Assembly: GCA_903928895.1 (NCBI GenBank)
Contig: CAIYSR010000081.1
Span: 1-51,763 of the forward strand
Source of the DNA: an uncultured Rhodospirillales bacterium
Lineage (GTDB): Bacteria > Pseudomonadota > Alphaproteobacteria > Acetobacterales > Acetobacteraceae
Direction: 5' to 3'
DNA length: 51,763 nucleotides
Part shown: in pieces, positions 5,901-14,860 of the stretch
How positions within the stretch are numbered: position 1 is the stretch's first letter
Layout: each line of letters begins with the position of its first letter
Program-made: the position numbers and the translations under genes
Notes under the pieces: model-generated
The model's database searches: none
Seen by the model: the letters and a program-made list of their open reading frames with translations, nothing else
Told to the model about the DNA's origin: nothing

Positions 5901-7622
5901 TCATTCGGGGATACCGGCGGCGCGCAGCGAGGAGAGACGGCGCTCCCGGTAGTCGGCGGGATACATGGCGAAGCCTTGCCGCGCGCTGGCAATCGTGTGG
6001 CTCGGATTGTCAGCGAGTATGGTCTTGGCGACCTTTTTCGCCTCATCGATGCGACCGAGGGTGACGAGGCAATGCACCAAGCCGCTGCGGCCGAAAAGCT
6101 CGCCTTTGCCCACGGCGAGCGCTTTGCGCAGGAGGTCGAGGGCGGCGATGGCGTCACCGAGCTCGATCTTGGCGAGGCCGAGGCCGGCGAGGATGAAGCG
6201 CAACTGCGGATCGCGCGGGCTCAGGCGCAGCGCGCGGGTGAGTTCGTCGCATCCCGTCAGCCACTCGCCTTCATAGAAGTGAACCCAGCCGCTTGCGATC
6301 AGGGTCATCGACGAATGCGGGTTCAGCGCCAAGGCGCGGTCGAGAGCGGCGCGGGCGGCGATGTTTTCCTGGGCGATGAAACTTAGTGCGAGCCCCGCCT
6401 CGGCCAGCACGACAGGGTCGTTCATGGTTTCGGCCAGGGCTGCGCGCGCGAAGGCGAGACCCTCGGCGGCGATCGGGTCGGTGCGCCGCCACCACCCGGC
6501 ATTGATGCTGAAGCTGATGCAGTAGGCGGCCTGGGACTTGGCCTGGGAGAAACGCGGATCGAGCGCGACAGCCTGACGCGCCAATTGCACCGCGCGTTCG
6601 CCGTCGGCCTTTCGGTACTGGTCCATCAGGGCGCGGGCGCGCAGGAGCAGGTCATAGGCGTCGAGCCGATCGGTCGGCTTGTTGAGGGCGCGGGCGATCT
6701 CGGCGGTGAGGAGGGTGGGCTCGATGGCGCCGGCGATGGCGCCGGTGACGCGGTCCTGGAGGTCGAAGATGTCATCGAGGGGGCCGTCGAAGCGGTCGGC
6801 CCAGAGATGGGTGGCGGTGGCGGCGTCGATGAGCTGGATGGTGATGCGGACGCGGTTGGCGGCTTTGCGGACGGAGCCTTCGAGGACGTAGCGGACGCCG
6901 AGGTCGCGGCCGACCTGTTTCACGTCGACGGCGCGGCCCTTGTAGGTGAAGGCGGAGTTGCGGGCGATGACGAAGAGGCCGCCGATGCGGGAGAGGGCGG
7001 TGGTGATGTCTTCGACCATGCCGTCGGCGAAGTAGTCCTGCTCGGGGTCGCCGGACATGTTCTGGAAGGGGAGGACGACGAGGGAGGGTTTGTCGGGCAG
7101 CGCGAGGGCGGGGCGGTCGGGGGGCGTGAGGCGGACGCGGTAGATTTGGATGGGGTGGGCGATGTTTTTGAGGGTGGGGGTGCCGAGGTCTTCGAATTCG
7201 AGGGTGATTTTGCCGGTGATGTCTTCGCGGATGCGGGCGGAGAGGACGATGCCGCCGGGTTCGGCGAGGGGTTCGAGGCGGGCGGCGATGTTGATGCCGT
7301 CGCCGAGGAGGTCATCGCCTTGGACGACGACATCGCCCTGGTGGAGGCCGATGCGGAGTTGGAGGGGGTCGGGGGTGTCGCGCTGTTTGTTCTGGATGGC
7401 GAGGGCGCAGCGCAGCGCCTGGACGGCGGAGGGGAATTCGGCGAGGAGGCCGTCGCCGGTGGTTTTGAAGATGCGGCCGTGGTGTTCGGCCATCAGGGGG
7501 TCGATGGTTTCGGTGCGCAGGGTGCGGAGGCGGGCGAGGGTGGTGGCTTCGTCGGCGCCGAGGAGGCGGGAGAAGCCGACGACGTCGGCGGCGAGGATGG
7601 CGGCGAGGCGGCGTTGGGTCAT
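5901..7622 (-). CDS. Class III adenylate/guanylate cyclase with TolB-like and TPR domains (copy 1)
   Basis: 573 residues from the ATG at 7622. Residues 1-165 are a class III nucleotide cyclase domain with the metal aspartates D13 (AADVVGFSRL) and D57 (FKTTGDG), the purine-contacting lysine K53 and the transition-state pair N111/R115 (GDGINIAARLE), so it should be active, probably making cAMP. Residues about 170-300 are the TolB-like domain that often follows such cyclases (LVVLPFQNMSGDPEQDYFADG). The rest is a run of TPR-like helical pairs. No membrane span is seen. It lies 7 bp after a paralogous cyclase gene on the same strand, so the two are co-transcribed. The middle of the two genes is almost identical at DNA level. 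Confidence 0.9.
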   Translation of the reverse strand: MTQRRLAAILAADVVGFSRLLGADEATTLARLRTLRTETIDPLMAEHHGRIFKTTGDGLLAEFPSAVQALRCALAIQNKQRDTPDPLQLRIGLHQGDVVVQGDDLLGDGINIAARLEPLAEPGGIVLSARIREDITGKITLEFEDLGTPTLKNIAHPIQIYRVRLTPPDRPALALPDKPSLVVLPFQNMSGDPEQDYFADGMVEDITTALSRIGGLFVIARNSAFTYKGRAVDVKQVGRDLGVRYVLEGSVRKAANRVRITIQLIDAATATHLWADRFDGPLDDIFDLQDRVTGAIAGAIEPTLLTAEIARALNKPTDRLDAYDLLLRARALMDQYRKADGERAVQLARQAVALDPRFSQAKSQAAYCISFSINAGWWRRTDPIAAEGLAFARAALAETMNDPVVLAEAGLALSFIAQENIAARAALDRALALNPHSSMTLIASGWVHFYEGEWLTGCDELTRALRLSPRDPQLRFILAGLGLAKIELGDAIAALDLLRKALAVGKGELFGRSGLVHCLVTLGRIDEAKKVAKTILADNPSHTIASARQGFAMYPADYRERRLSSLRAAGIPE

Positions 7623-7629
7623 GGGGGGG

Positions 7630-9372
7630 TCATTCCGGCATGCCGGCGAGGCGGAGGCCATGATAGATGGAATCCGTGACACCGGGCTTCCGGTATATGT
7701 TGTTCTGGGCGACTTCAATACGATGTTTGACTCTGGACAGAGTCCAGGCGCCATAAAGCTCGGTCAGTTGTTGGATGGTAGCGCGAGCCTCCTCGATGCG
7801 ACCAAGCAGCCCCAGGCTCGCCGCCCGCATCCTCAGCACGGATGCGCTGTTGGCATTCTCGGCGAGTGCCTTGGTCGTCACGGCAATGACGGCGTCGTGC
7901 TGGCCGGCGACGAAATACGCGATGGCAAATGCGTAGTGCCGGCCGACGGCCACACTGGTCGGGTCAAGTCTCAGGGCGTGGTTGAGATGGGTGAGCGCGG
8001 TCGCGGTGTCGCCAGTGTAGGCGTGCAGCTGTCCGCTCATTTGAAGGGCGAATGCGGAATTTGGATTGATTGCAAGCGCGCGTTGTACGAGCTGAATCGC
8101 TGCTTCGAGGCCAGCGCCAGCGTGAGCGGTAAGAAAGGCGCACCATGCGAGCACTTCCGGGTCATCACTGCCATGCTTCGCCGCGATCCCGACCAAGCGC
8201 TCAACCTCGCCGGGCGGAATGGTGGGGCTATTGGTCCAGCCTTGCTGGCCCGGCAGATCATAGAAAAAAGCGAGCAGGGCGGAGGCCAGAGCGTAATCAG
8301 GGTCGATCTCGGTTGCTCGGCGAAGAAGGCGGATGGCCTCCTGGCTGCCTTCGAACGAAAAGGGGTAGAGGTGAGGTGAGGCGCGCAGCACCATGTCGTA
8401 GGCTTGCAGACTCTCAGTTGGTTTGTGCGCGGCGCGTCGTATTTCGGCTCGGCGCAGCTGAGGTTCGATAGTGCCGGCGACGGTTGCTGTCACCTGGTCC
8501 TGGAGGTCGAACACATCCTCAAGTGTGCCATCGAACCGGTCTGCCCAGATATGGGCGGCGGAGGCGGTGTCGATGAGCTGGCACGTGATGCGGACGCGGT
8601 TGGCGGCTTTGCGGACGGAGCCTTCGAGGACGTAGCGGACGCCGAGGTCGCGGCCGACCTGTTTTACGTCGATGGGCTTGCCTTTGTAGGTGAAGGCGGA
8701 GTTGCGGGCGATGACGAAGAGGCCACCGATGCGGGAGAGGGCGGTGGTGATGTCTTCGACCATGCCGTCGGCGAAGTAGTCCTGCTCGGGGTCGGCGGAC
8801 ATGTTCTGGAAAGGGAGGACGACGAGGGAGGGTTTGTCGGGCAGGGCGAGGGCGGGGCGGTCGGGGGGTGTGAGGCGGACGCGGTAGATTTGGATGGGGT
8901 GGGCGATGTTTTTGAGGGTGGGGGTGCCGAGGTCTTCGAGGGTGAGGGTGATTTTGCCGGTGGCGTCTTCGCGGACGCGGGCGGAGAGGACGATGCCGCC
9001 GGGGTCGGCGAGGGGTTCGAGGCGGGCGGCGATGACGACGCCGTCGCCGACGAGATCGTCGCCTTCGGGGATGACTTCGCCCTGGTGGACGCCGATGCGG
9101 AGTTGCAGCGCGTCGGGGTCGGCGCGCTGGGTGGCCTGGATTGCGAGGGCGCAGCGGAGTGCCTGGACGGCGGAGGGGAAGACGAGGAGGAAGCCGTCGC
9201 CGGTGGTTTTGAAGAGGCGGCCGGTGTGGGCGGCGGCTTGCGGTTCGATGACGTCGCGCCTGAGGGCGCGGACGCGGGTGAGGGTGGTGGTTTCGTTCTG
9301 GCCGAGCAGGCGGGAGTAGCCGACGATGTCGGCGGCGAGGAGGCCGGCCAGGCGGCGCTCGGGCTCGTTCAT
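7630..9372 (-). CDS. Class III cyclase-like protein with TolB-like and TPR domains (copy 2, transition-state Asn missing)
   Basis: 580 residues with the same three-part layout as the downstream paralogue: cyclase domain (1-165), TolB-like domain (about 170-300) and TPR region (about 320-570). Metal aspartates D15 and D59 and lysine K55 are present. The transition-state asparagine is replaced by valine (V113 in GDGVVIAARLE; the paralogue has N111 in GDGINIAARLE), while the arginine R117 is kept. Activity is therefore doubtful, and the protein might serve as a partner or nucleotide sensor for copy 1. Residues about 125-285 are nearly identical to copy 1, whereas the TPR parts have diverged. A domain exchange or gene conversion is likely. 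Confidence 0.88.
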   Translation of the reverse strand: MNEPERRLAGLLAADIVGYSRLLGQNETTTLTRVRALRRDVIEPQAAAHTGRLFKTTGDGFLLVFPSAVQALRCALAIQATQRADPDALQLRIGVHQGEVIPEGDDLVGDGVVIAARLEPLADPGGIVLSARVREDATGKITLTLEDLGTPTLKNIAHPIQIYRVRLTPPDRPALALPDKPSLVVLPFQNMSADPEQDYFADGMVEDITTALSRIGGLFVIARNSAFTYKGKPIDVKQVGRDLGVRYVLEGSVRKAANRVRITCQLIDTASAAHIWADRFDGTLEDVFDLQDQVTATVAGTIEPQLRRAEIRRAAHKPTESLQAYDMVLRASPHLYPFSFEGSQEAIRLLRRATEIDPDYALASALLAFFYDLPGQQGWTNSPTIPPGEVERLVGIAAKHGSDDPEVLAWCAFLTAHAGAGLEAAIQLVQRALAINPNSAFALQMSGQLHAYTGDTATALTHLNHALRLDPTSVAVGRHYAFAIAYFVAGQHDAVIAVTTKALAENANSASVLRMRAASLGLLGRIEEARATIQQLTELYGAWTLSRVKHRIEVAQNNIYRKPGVTDSIYHGLRLAGMPE

Positions 9373-9532
9373 GCGCGCTCCGGGTTTCGTTGGGGGGAGT
9401 ATGGGGGTGAAGGGGGGCTGGATGCCAGGGGGCGGGGCGGATTGCGCGGGTGGAAGAGGGTGGGTATAAAGTCGGTTCGTTGGCTAGACGCGGTCGAAGG
9501 CGACCGCGGGCGATGTCGAAGACGACATCGGT

Positions 9533-9606
9533 GCGGGTGTAGTTCAATGGTAGAACGGCAGCTTCCCAAGCTGCATACGAGGGTTCGATTCCCTTCACCC
9601 GCTCCA
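9533..9606 (+). tRNA. tRNA-Gly (anticodon CCC)
   Basis: A complete cloverleaf: acceptor GCGGGTG pairs with CACCCGC, D arm GTTCAATGGTAGAAC, anticodon stem GCAGC/GCTGC around loop TTCCCAA (anticodon CCC), T arm GAGGG/CCCTT with TTCGATT, discriminator T and encoded CCA. It stands alone on the plus strand, divergent from the cyclase genes. Confidence 0.97.
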
Positions 9607-9629
9607 TTTGCCGCGCCGGCTCAGGGGGG

Positions 9630-10310
9630 ATGGGTTCCGTGCATGTCGGGCTGATTGTCGGGATCGGGCCGGCGGCGACGGATTTCTATTATCGGTATTT
9701 GATTGCGGAGATGGCGCGGCGCCAGGTGGGGCTGGAGCTGACGATGGCGCATGCGGATACGCCGATTTTGTTGCGCAATCAGATGGCGGGGGACGCCGCG
9801 GCGCAGGTGGCGATTTATATGCGGCTGACGGAGCGGTTGCGGGCGGCGGGGGCGGGGTGCGTGGCGGTGACGTCGATTTCCGGGCATTTCTGTATCGATG
9901 CGTTTGCCGCGGTTTCGCCGTTGCCGGTGATCGACATGCTGGGGACGGTGGATGCGGCGATCGGGCGGCTGGGGTATCGCAAGGTGGGGGTGCTGGGGAC
10001 GCGGCTGGTGATGGATACGGGGTTTTATGGGGCGGTTCGCGGGGCGGAGGTGATGGCGCCGGAGGGGGCGGATCGCGCGGCGGTGCATGAGGCGTATATT
10101 GCGATGGCGGGGGCGGGGCGGGCGAATGCGGCGCAGCGGGAGGTGATGTTCCGGGTGGGGCGGGGGATGGTGGCGGCGGGGGCGGAGGCGGTGATGCTGG
10201 GGGGGACGGATCTGGTGCTGGTGTTCGATGGGTCGGACGAGTGCGGGTTTGCGACGGTGGATTGCGCGGCGGTGCATGCGGGGGCGATTGCGGCGGTGGC
10301 GGCGGGGTAG
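9630..10310 (+). CDS. Aspartate/glutamate racemase-family protein lacking both catalytic cysteines
   Basis: 226 residues with the two-domain Asp/Glu racemase fold: GLIVGIGPAATDFYY at the start, IDMLGTVDAAIGRLGYRKVGVLGT in the middle. In active racemases a cysteine sits in a CNTxH motif and another in GCTEL. Here the first region is TSISGHF (S82 in the cysteine position) and the second is LGGTDL (G192). Cysteine-based two-base racemisation is therefore not possible as usually drawn. The protein may have another chemistry, as maleate isomerase or decarboxylase relatives do, or only bind a ligand. The start has a GGGGGGA ribosome binding site. Third codon positions are unusually G-rich. It sits alone between tRNA-Gly and the convergent smc gene. 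Confidence 0.85.
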   Translation: MGSVHVGLIVGIGPAATDFYYRYLIAEMARRQVGLELTMAHADTPILLRNQMAGDAAAQVAIYMRLTERLRAAGAGCVAVTSISGHFCIDAFAAVSPLPVIDMLGTVDAAIGRLGYRKVGVLGTRLVMDTGFYGAVRGAEVMAPEGADRAAVHEAYIAMAGAGRANAAQREVMFRVGRGMVAAGAEAVMLGGTDLVLVFDGSDECGFATVDCAAVHAGAIAAVAAG

Positions 10311-10370
10311 GGGTGCATAACAGGTCGTTGCAATGACATCGACGCTGTCGTTCCACAGACATGGATAGAA

Positions 10371-10399
10371 AGTTTTTGCTTCTTTTTTCAAAAAGAAGC
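10371..10399. repeat. Dispersed intergenic palindrome, copy 2
   Basis: AGTTTTTGCTTC is followed by an inverted repeat with GCTTCTTTTT and AAAAAGAAGC arms (10378-10387 and 10390-10399). The preceding bases ATGGATAGA also precede copy 5. It lies between the convergent stops of the racemase-like gene and smc, consistent with a bidirectional terminator. Confidence 0.75.
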
Positions 10400-10410
10400 G
10401 CTTCTTTCCT

Positions 10411-13400
10411 TCACGCTGCTTCCGATTTTTCCATCATGGCGGCGGCGAGGGTGAGGTCGACGGAGAGGAGGCGGGAGATGCCGCGTTCTTGCATGGTGAC
10501 GCCGTAGAGGCGGTCCATTCGGGCCATGGTGAGTTGGTGGTGGGTGACGACGAGGAAGCGGGTGCCGGTTTCTTTCACCATGTCGTCCAGCAGGGTGCAG
10601 AAGCGTTCGACGTTGGCGTCGTCGAGGGGGGCGTCGACTTCGTCCAGCACGCAGACGGGGGCGGGGTTGCAGCGGAAGACGGCGAAGATGAGGGAGAGGG
10701 CGGTCAGCGCCTGTTCGCCACCGGAGAGGAGGGTGAGGGCGGCGAGTTTTTTGCCGGGGGGTTGGGCGTAGATTTCGAGGCCGGCGAGGAGGGGGTCGTC
10801 GGAGCCGACCATGGAGAGGTGGGCGCGGCCGCCGCCGAACATCTGGGCGAAGAGGTGTTGGAAGTGTTTGTCGACTTGTTCGAAGACGGCGGAGAGGCGT
10901 TCGCGGCCTTCGCGGTTGAGGCTGCCGATGGAGCCGCGGAGGCGGGCGATGGCGGTGGTGAGTTCGTCGCGGCCTTTGACGATGGTGTCGATCTGGGCGG
11001 CGATTTCGTCGGCTTCGAGCTCGGCGCGTAGGTTGACGGGGCCCATGTCCTCGCGTTCGCGGAGGAGTTTTTCGTGGCGGCGACGGAGGCGGTCTTCGGC
11101 GTCGGGGCCGAGGTCGGTGGGCGGCGGGGGGAGGGTAGCGTCGGCTCCCAGGCGGTCGAGGATGCGTTCGGCGACGGTGTTCCAGGCGGTTTCGGCTTGG
11201 GCGAGGGTCGCTTCGGCGCGCAGGAGGGATTCGCGGGCGGTGGCGAGGGTGGCCTCGGTGGCGCGGGCGATGCGGTCGGTGTCGCGGGCATGGGTTTCGG
11301 CCGCGATGAGGCGGTCGGCGGTGGCGCGGTGGGTGGCTTCGGCTGCTTCGAGGGCGTCGCGCGCGGTGGCGGCGCGGGCGGTGATTTGGGTGGGGGCGTC
11401 GGTGGCGGCGGCGACCTCGTGGGTGGTCAGGGCGTGGCGGGCGTGCAGGTCGGTGAGGCGGGCGGCGGCGTCGGTGGCGCGCTCGTGCCAGATGGTGGTT
11501 TCGGTGGCGATGATGGAGAGGCGGTGGGTGCGGGCGGCGGCGGCGCGGGTGAGGGCGTCGCGCATGCCGGAGGTGGCGGCTTCCTGGCGGCGGGCGTCGG
11601 CAAGTGCGGCGCGGGCCTGGTCCATGGCGGCGCGGGCGGCGGCGGGGTCGGGGAGGGCGTCGCGAGTGGCGCGGGCGGTGGCGAGGGTGGCGGCGGCCTC
11701 GTCGTGTTCGAGGGTGAGGCGAGAGGCCTGTTCGGTGAGGGCGGCGAGGCGGGCGGCCGCGGTGGCGGCGCGGGCGGCGAGGGATTGGGCGGTGGCAGTG
11801 CGCTGTTCGAGGGTTTGCTCGGCGGTGCGGCGGGCGGCGCGGGCGGATTGCTCGGCGGCGGTGGCGTCCTGTTCGAGGCGGGCTGATTCCGTACGGGCGG
11901 TGCGCTCGGCGGCCTCGGCGGCGTCGCGGGCGGTGCGTTCGGCGGCTTCGGAGGTGGCGCGGATGCTGCGTTCGTGGGTTTCGGCGGCGGTGCGCGCGGC
12001 GGTGGTGGCTTCTGCTTCGGCCGTGCGGTCGGCGAGTTGTTGTTTGAGGCGGGCGAGGCGGTTGCGCTGCTGGAGGCGGACGGCGGCGGCGGTGGGGGTG
12101 CCGGCCTTGATGGTGTAGCCATCCCAGCGCCAGATCGCGCCGGCGCGGGAGACGATGCTTTGGCCGGGCAGGAGGGTGGGCTGGAGGGGCGCGCCGTCTT
12201 CGGCGAGGCCGATCTGGCTCAGGGCGCGGGCGAGGGCAAGGGGGGCGGTGACGAGGGTGGAGAGGGGTGCGGCGCCGGCGGGGAGGGGCTGGGCCGGGTC
12301 GAGCGGGGGGAGTTCGCGCCAGTGGCGGGGGGCATCGGTGTTGGCGGCGGATTCGAGTTCCTCGCCGATTGCGGCGCCGAGGGCGGCTTCGAGGCCGGGG
12401 GGGACGGTGAGCTGGTCGACCATGCGGGGCCAGGTTTCGCCGTTGCGGACGGCGAGGACGTCGGAGAGGGCTTGCGCCTCGGCGGACAGGCGGGCGCGGG
12501 CGGTGGCGGCGATGGAGGCGGCGTCGCGGGCGGCGGCGAGGGCATGGGAGGCTTCGGCGCGGGCGGTTTCGGCGGATTTGCGGGCGTCGTCGCGCAGGCG
12601 GCTTGCGGCGGACTCGGCGGCGGTGCGGCGCTGCTGGGCGGTTTGCAGGGCGGTGGCGCGGGCGCGCTCGGCGTCTTCGAGGGTTTGGCGGGCTGAGTCC
12701 AGGGCAAGGGAGGCTTCGGCGCGGGCGGTTTCGGCGGCCTGGATGCGGTCGGGGTCGATGGTGTCGCGCTGGAGCTGGTCCTGGTCGGCGCGGAGTTTGG
12801 CGAGCGCGTCGGAGAGGCGTTTGGCACGGGCTTCGGCGGTGGTCAGGGCCTCGGTGAGGCTGCGGTGGCGGGCGGCAACGTCGGCGGCCTGTTCGGTCGC
12901 GCTGTTGGCGGCGCGTTCGGCCGCGCGGGCGGCATCGGTGGCGGCGATGCGGGCGGAGTCGGCTTCGGCGAGGCGGGGGGGATCGGTCAGTTCCTCGGCG
13001 GCGAGGCGGGTTTGTTCCTCGGCGAGGCGGGCGGCGGCGGCTTCGGCGTCGCGGTGGATCTGCTGGGCGTGGAGGAGGTCGGCTTCGATCTGCTTGAGGC
13101 GGGCGCGGGCGGCTGCGAGGGCGTCGTGGGCGCGGGCGGCTTCGACGGTGAGGTGTTCGAGGCCGAGGCGGTGGCGTTCGAGCGCGGTGCGGGCGGTGGC
13201 TTCGGTGTCGCGCATGGGGGGAAGCGCGGCGGCGGCTTCGGTGGCCTGGGCGGTGGCGAGGGTGGCGGAAGCGGTGGCGGTGGCGACGGCGGATTGGGCG
13301 TCGTGCAGGTCAGCGCGGGCTTCGTCGCGTTGCTGGGCCGCGCGGGCGCGCTGGAGGGAGAGGAATTCGGCTTCGGCGCCGCGGATGGTGGCGGAGATGT

Positions 13401-14064
13401 TGCGGTAGCGGTTGGCTTGGCGGGCCTGGCGCTTGAGGGCTTCGAGCTGGGTTTCGAGCTGGAGGCGGAGATCCTCCGCGCGGGCGAGGTTGGCTTCGGC
13501 GGCGCGGAGTTTGAGTTCGGCCTCGTGGCGGCGGGCGTGCAGGCCGGTGATGCCGGCGGCTTCCTCCAGGATAATGCGGCGTTCGTCGGGCTTTGCGTTG
13601 ACGATGGCGGCGACGCGGCCCTGGCTGACCATGCCCGAGGAATGGGAGCCGGTGGCGAGGTCGGCGAAGAGGGTTTGCACGTCGCGCGCGCGGGCCTCCT
13701 TGCCGTTGACGCGGTAGGCGCTGCCATTGCCGCGCTCGATGCGGCGGGAGACCTCGATCTCGGCGGCTTCGTGGTGGGGCGGCGGCAGCAGGCCGGCGGC
13801 GTCGTCGAGGAGGAGGGTGACTTCGGCGAGGTTGCGGGACGGGCGGGCGGCGGTGCCGGCGAAGATGACGTCGTCCATTTCGTCGCCGCGCATGGAGCGG
13901 GCGGAGCTTTCGCCCATGGCCCAGCGCAGGGCCTCGACGACGTTGGACTTGCCGCAGCCGTTGGGGCCGACGATGCCGGTCAGCCCAGGCCTGATGTCGA
14001 GGGTCGCGGGTTCGGCGAAGCTTTTGAACCCGGCGATGCGCAGGCGGCTGAAGCTGATCGGCAA
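10411..14064 (-). CDS. smc: Chromosome segregation ATPase SMC
   Basis: 1,217 residues, as expected for bacterial SMC. The N-terminal head has Walker A GPNGCGKSN (about 33-41) and starts with the typical FSRLRIAGFKSF. Two long Ala/Arg/Glu-rich coiled coils flank a hinge around residues 500-640. The C-terminal head has the ABC signature LSGGEQALTALS and Walker B CVLDEVDAPLDD. The protein condenses and organises newly replicated chromosome arms with ScpA/ScpB, which are not in this window. The start appears to be TTG at 14062-14064; no ATG precedes the conserved N-terminus. It lies 28 bp after the DsbA-like gene on the same strand. Confidence 0.96.
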   Translation of the reverse strand: MPISFSRLRIAGFKSFAEPATLDIRPGLTGIVGPNGCGKSNVVEALRWAMGESSARSMRGDEMDDVIFAGTAARPSRNLAEVTLLLDDAAGLLPPPHHEAAEIEVSRRIERGNGSAYRVNGKEARARDVQTLFADLATGSHSSGMVSQGRVAAIVNAKPDERRIILEEAAGITGLHARRHEAELKLRAAEANLARAEDLRLQLETQLEALKRQARQANRYRNISATIRGAEAEFLSLQRARAAQQRDEARADLHDAQSAVATATASATLATAQATEAAAALPPMRDTEATARTALERHRLGLEHLTVEAARAHDALAAARARLKQIEADLLHAQQIHRDAEAAAARLAEEQTRLAAEELTDPPRLAEADSARIAATDAARAAERAANSATEQAADVAARHRSLTEALTTAEARAKRLSDALAKLRADQDQLQRDTIDPDRIQAAETARAEASLALDSARQTLEDAERARATALQTAQQRRTAAESAASRLRDDARKSAETARAEASHALAAARDAASIAATARARLSAEAQALSDVLAVRNGETWPRMVDQLTVPPGLEAALGAAIGEELESAANTDAPRHWRELPPLDPAQPLPAGAAPLSTLVTAPLALARALSQIGLAEDGAPLQPTLLPGQSIVSRAGAIWRWDGYTIKAGTPTAAAVRLQQRNRLARLKQQLADRTAEAEATTAARTAAETHERSIRATSEAAERTARDAAEAAERTARTESARLEQDATAAEQSARAARRTAEQTLEQRTATAQSLAARAATAAARLAALTEQASRLTLEHDEAAATLATARATRDALPDPAAARAAMDQARAALADARRQEAATSGMRDALTRAAAARTHRLSIIATETTIWHERATDAAARLTDLHARHALTTHEVAAATDAPTQITARAATARDALEAAEATHRATADRLIAAETHARDTDRIARATEATLATARESLLRAEATLAQAETAWNTVAERILDRLGADATLPPPPTDLGPDAEDRLRRRHEKLLREREDMGPVNLRAELEADEIAAQIDTIVKGRDELTTAIARLRGSIGSLNREGRERLSAVFEQVDKHFQHLFAQMFGGGRAHLSMVGSDDPLLAGLEIYAQPPGKKLAALTLLSGGEQALTALSLIFAVFRCNPAPVCVLDEVDAPLDDANVERFCTLLDDMVKETGTRFLVVTHHQLTMARMDRLYGVTMQERGISRLLSVDLTLAAAMMEKSEAA

Positions 14065-14092
14065 GTCGGTTTTCCCAATGGTCTGGAAGGCT

Positions 14093-14806
14093 TTAGCCGG
14101 TGGCGGCGGCCACGAGCCTGGCGAAGTCGTCCGGGCTGCGGCCGCCGGCTTCGCGCTGGTCCCGGGCTTTCGGTCCGTTGAAGATGAACGTCGGAGTCGA
14201 GTCGACGTGAAAGATTTTGTCGGCTTCCTCCTGGCCCTTGAGGATGGCCGCTTTCAGGGCCTGGTCGGCGACGGTGGTGTTGAAGGTGTCGCGGCCCATG
14301 CCGGCGAGGGCGGCCATCTTGGCGAGTTCCTCCATCGGGTTGGCCAGGCGGTTGAAGGCCCAGCGGTCCTGGGTGCTGAACAAGGCGCCGACGAAGGCCT
14401 CGTAGCGGATGCCGGGCAGGGCGCGGGCGATCATGGCGGCGGTGAGCGCGGTCTGGTCGAGCGGGAAGTCGCGATAGATGAGGCGGGCCTTGCCGGTGTC
14501 GATCACCTCCTGGCGGATGCGGGGCAGGGCGTCGCGGTGGAAGGCGGCGCAATGCGGACAGGTCAGCGAGAACCACTCGGTGACAACCACCGGGGCGTTC
14601 GCGGCGCCGATGGCGCGCTCGGCCATGCGGGCGTCGCCGTCGGGCGTGCCGGTGGTGATTGGGGCGGTCGCTGGGGTGATGGTGGGTGCGGATGGGGCCG
14701 CAGGCAGGGGAGCGCCCGGGCGGGTGCCGTACCAGACGGCGGCGCCGCCTGCTGCGACGACGGCAACTCCACCAACACCTAGTAGCGTACGACGCGAAAC
14801 ACTCAT
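14093..14806 (-). CDS. Periplasmic DsbA-like thiol:disulfide oxidoreductase
   Basis: 237 residues. The N-terminus SRRTLLGVGGVAVVAAGGAAV is a Tat-like or uncleaved signal followed by a Pro/Thr linker (about 30-60). The thioredoxin-fold domain has the active site C83-P-H-C86 after TEWFSLT, an inserted helical domain and the cis-proline loop STPTFIF. This is the DsbA/BdbD-like family of alphaproteobacteria; it probably forms or transfers disulfides in exported proteins. It sits between DUF721 and smc, a conserved order in this group that probably reflects shared transcription rather than shared function. Confidence 0.92.
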   Translation of the reverse strand: MSVSRRTLLGVGGVAVVAAGGAAVWYGTRPGAPLPAAPSAPTITPATAPITTGTPDGDARMAERAIGAANAPVVVTEWFSLTCPHCAAFHRDALPRIRQEVIDTGKARLIYRDFPLDQTALTAAMIARALPGIRYEAFVGALFSTQDRWAFNRLANPMEELAKMAALAGMGRDTFNTTVADQALKAAILKGQEEADKIFHVDSTPTFIFNGPKARDQREAGGRSPDDFARLVAAATG

Positions 14807-14860
14807 TGGAACCTCTATATGTAGTATTTTAGGCGGATGGATCGGCGGATGTCGAGAGCC

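Noticed and set aside
6585-9654. Long plus-strand frames opposite the cyclase genes
   Set aside because: They are Gly/Asp/Glu-rich mirror translations of GC-rich minus-strand genes and show no family motifs.
10489-14782. Large plus-strand frames opposite smc (Gly- or Ala/Arg-rich)
   Set aside because: Compositional shadows of the coiled-coil coding strand; smc itself has all ATPase motifs.
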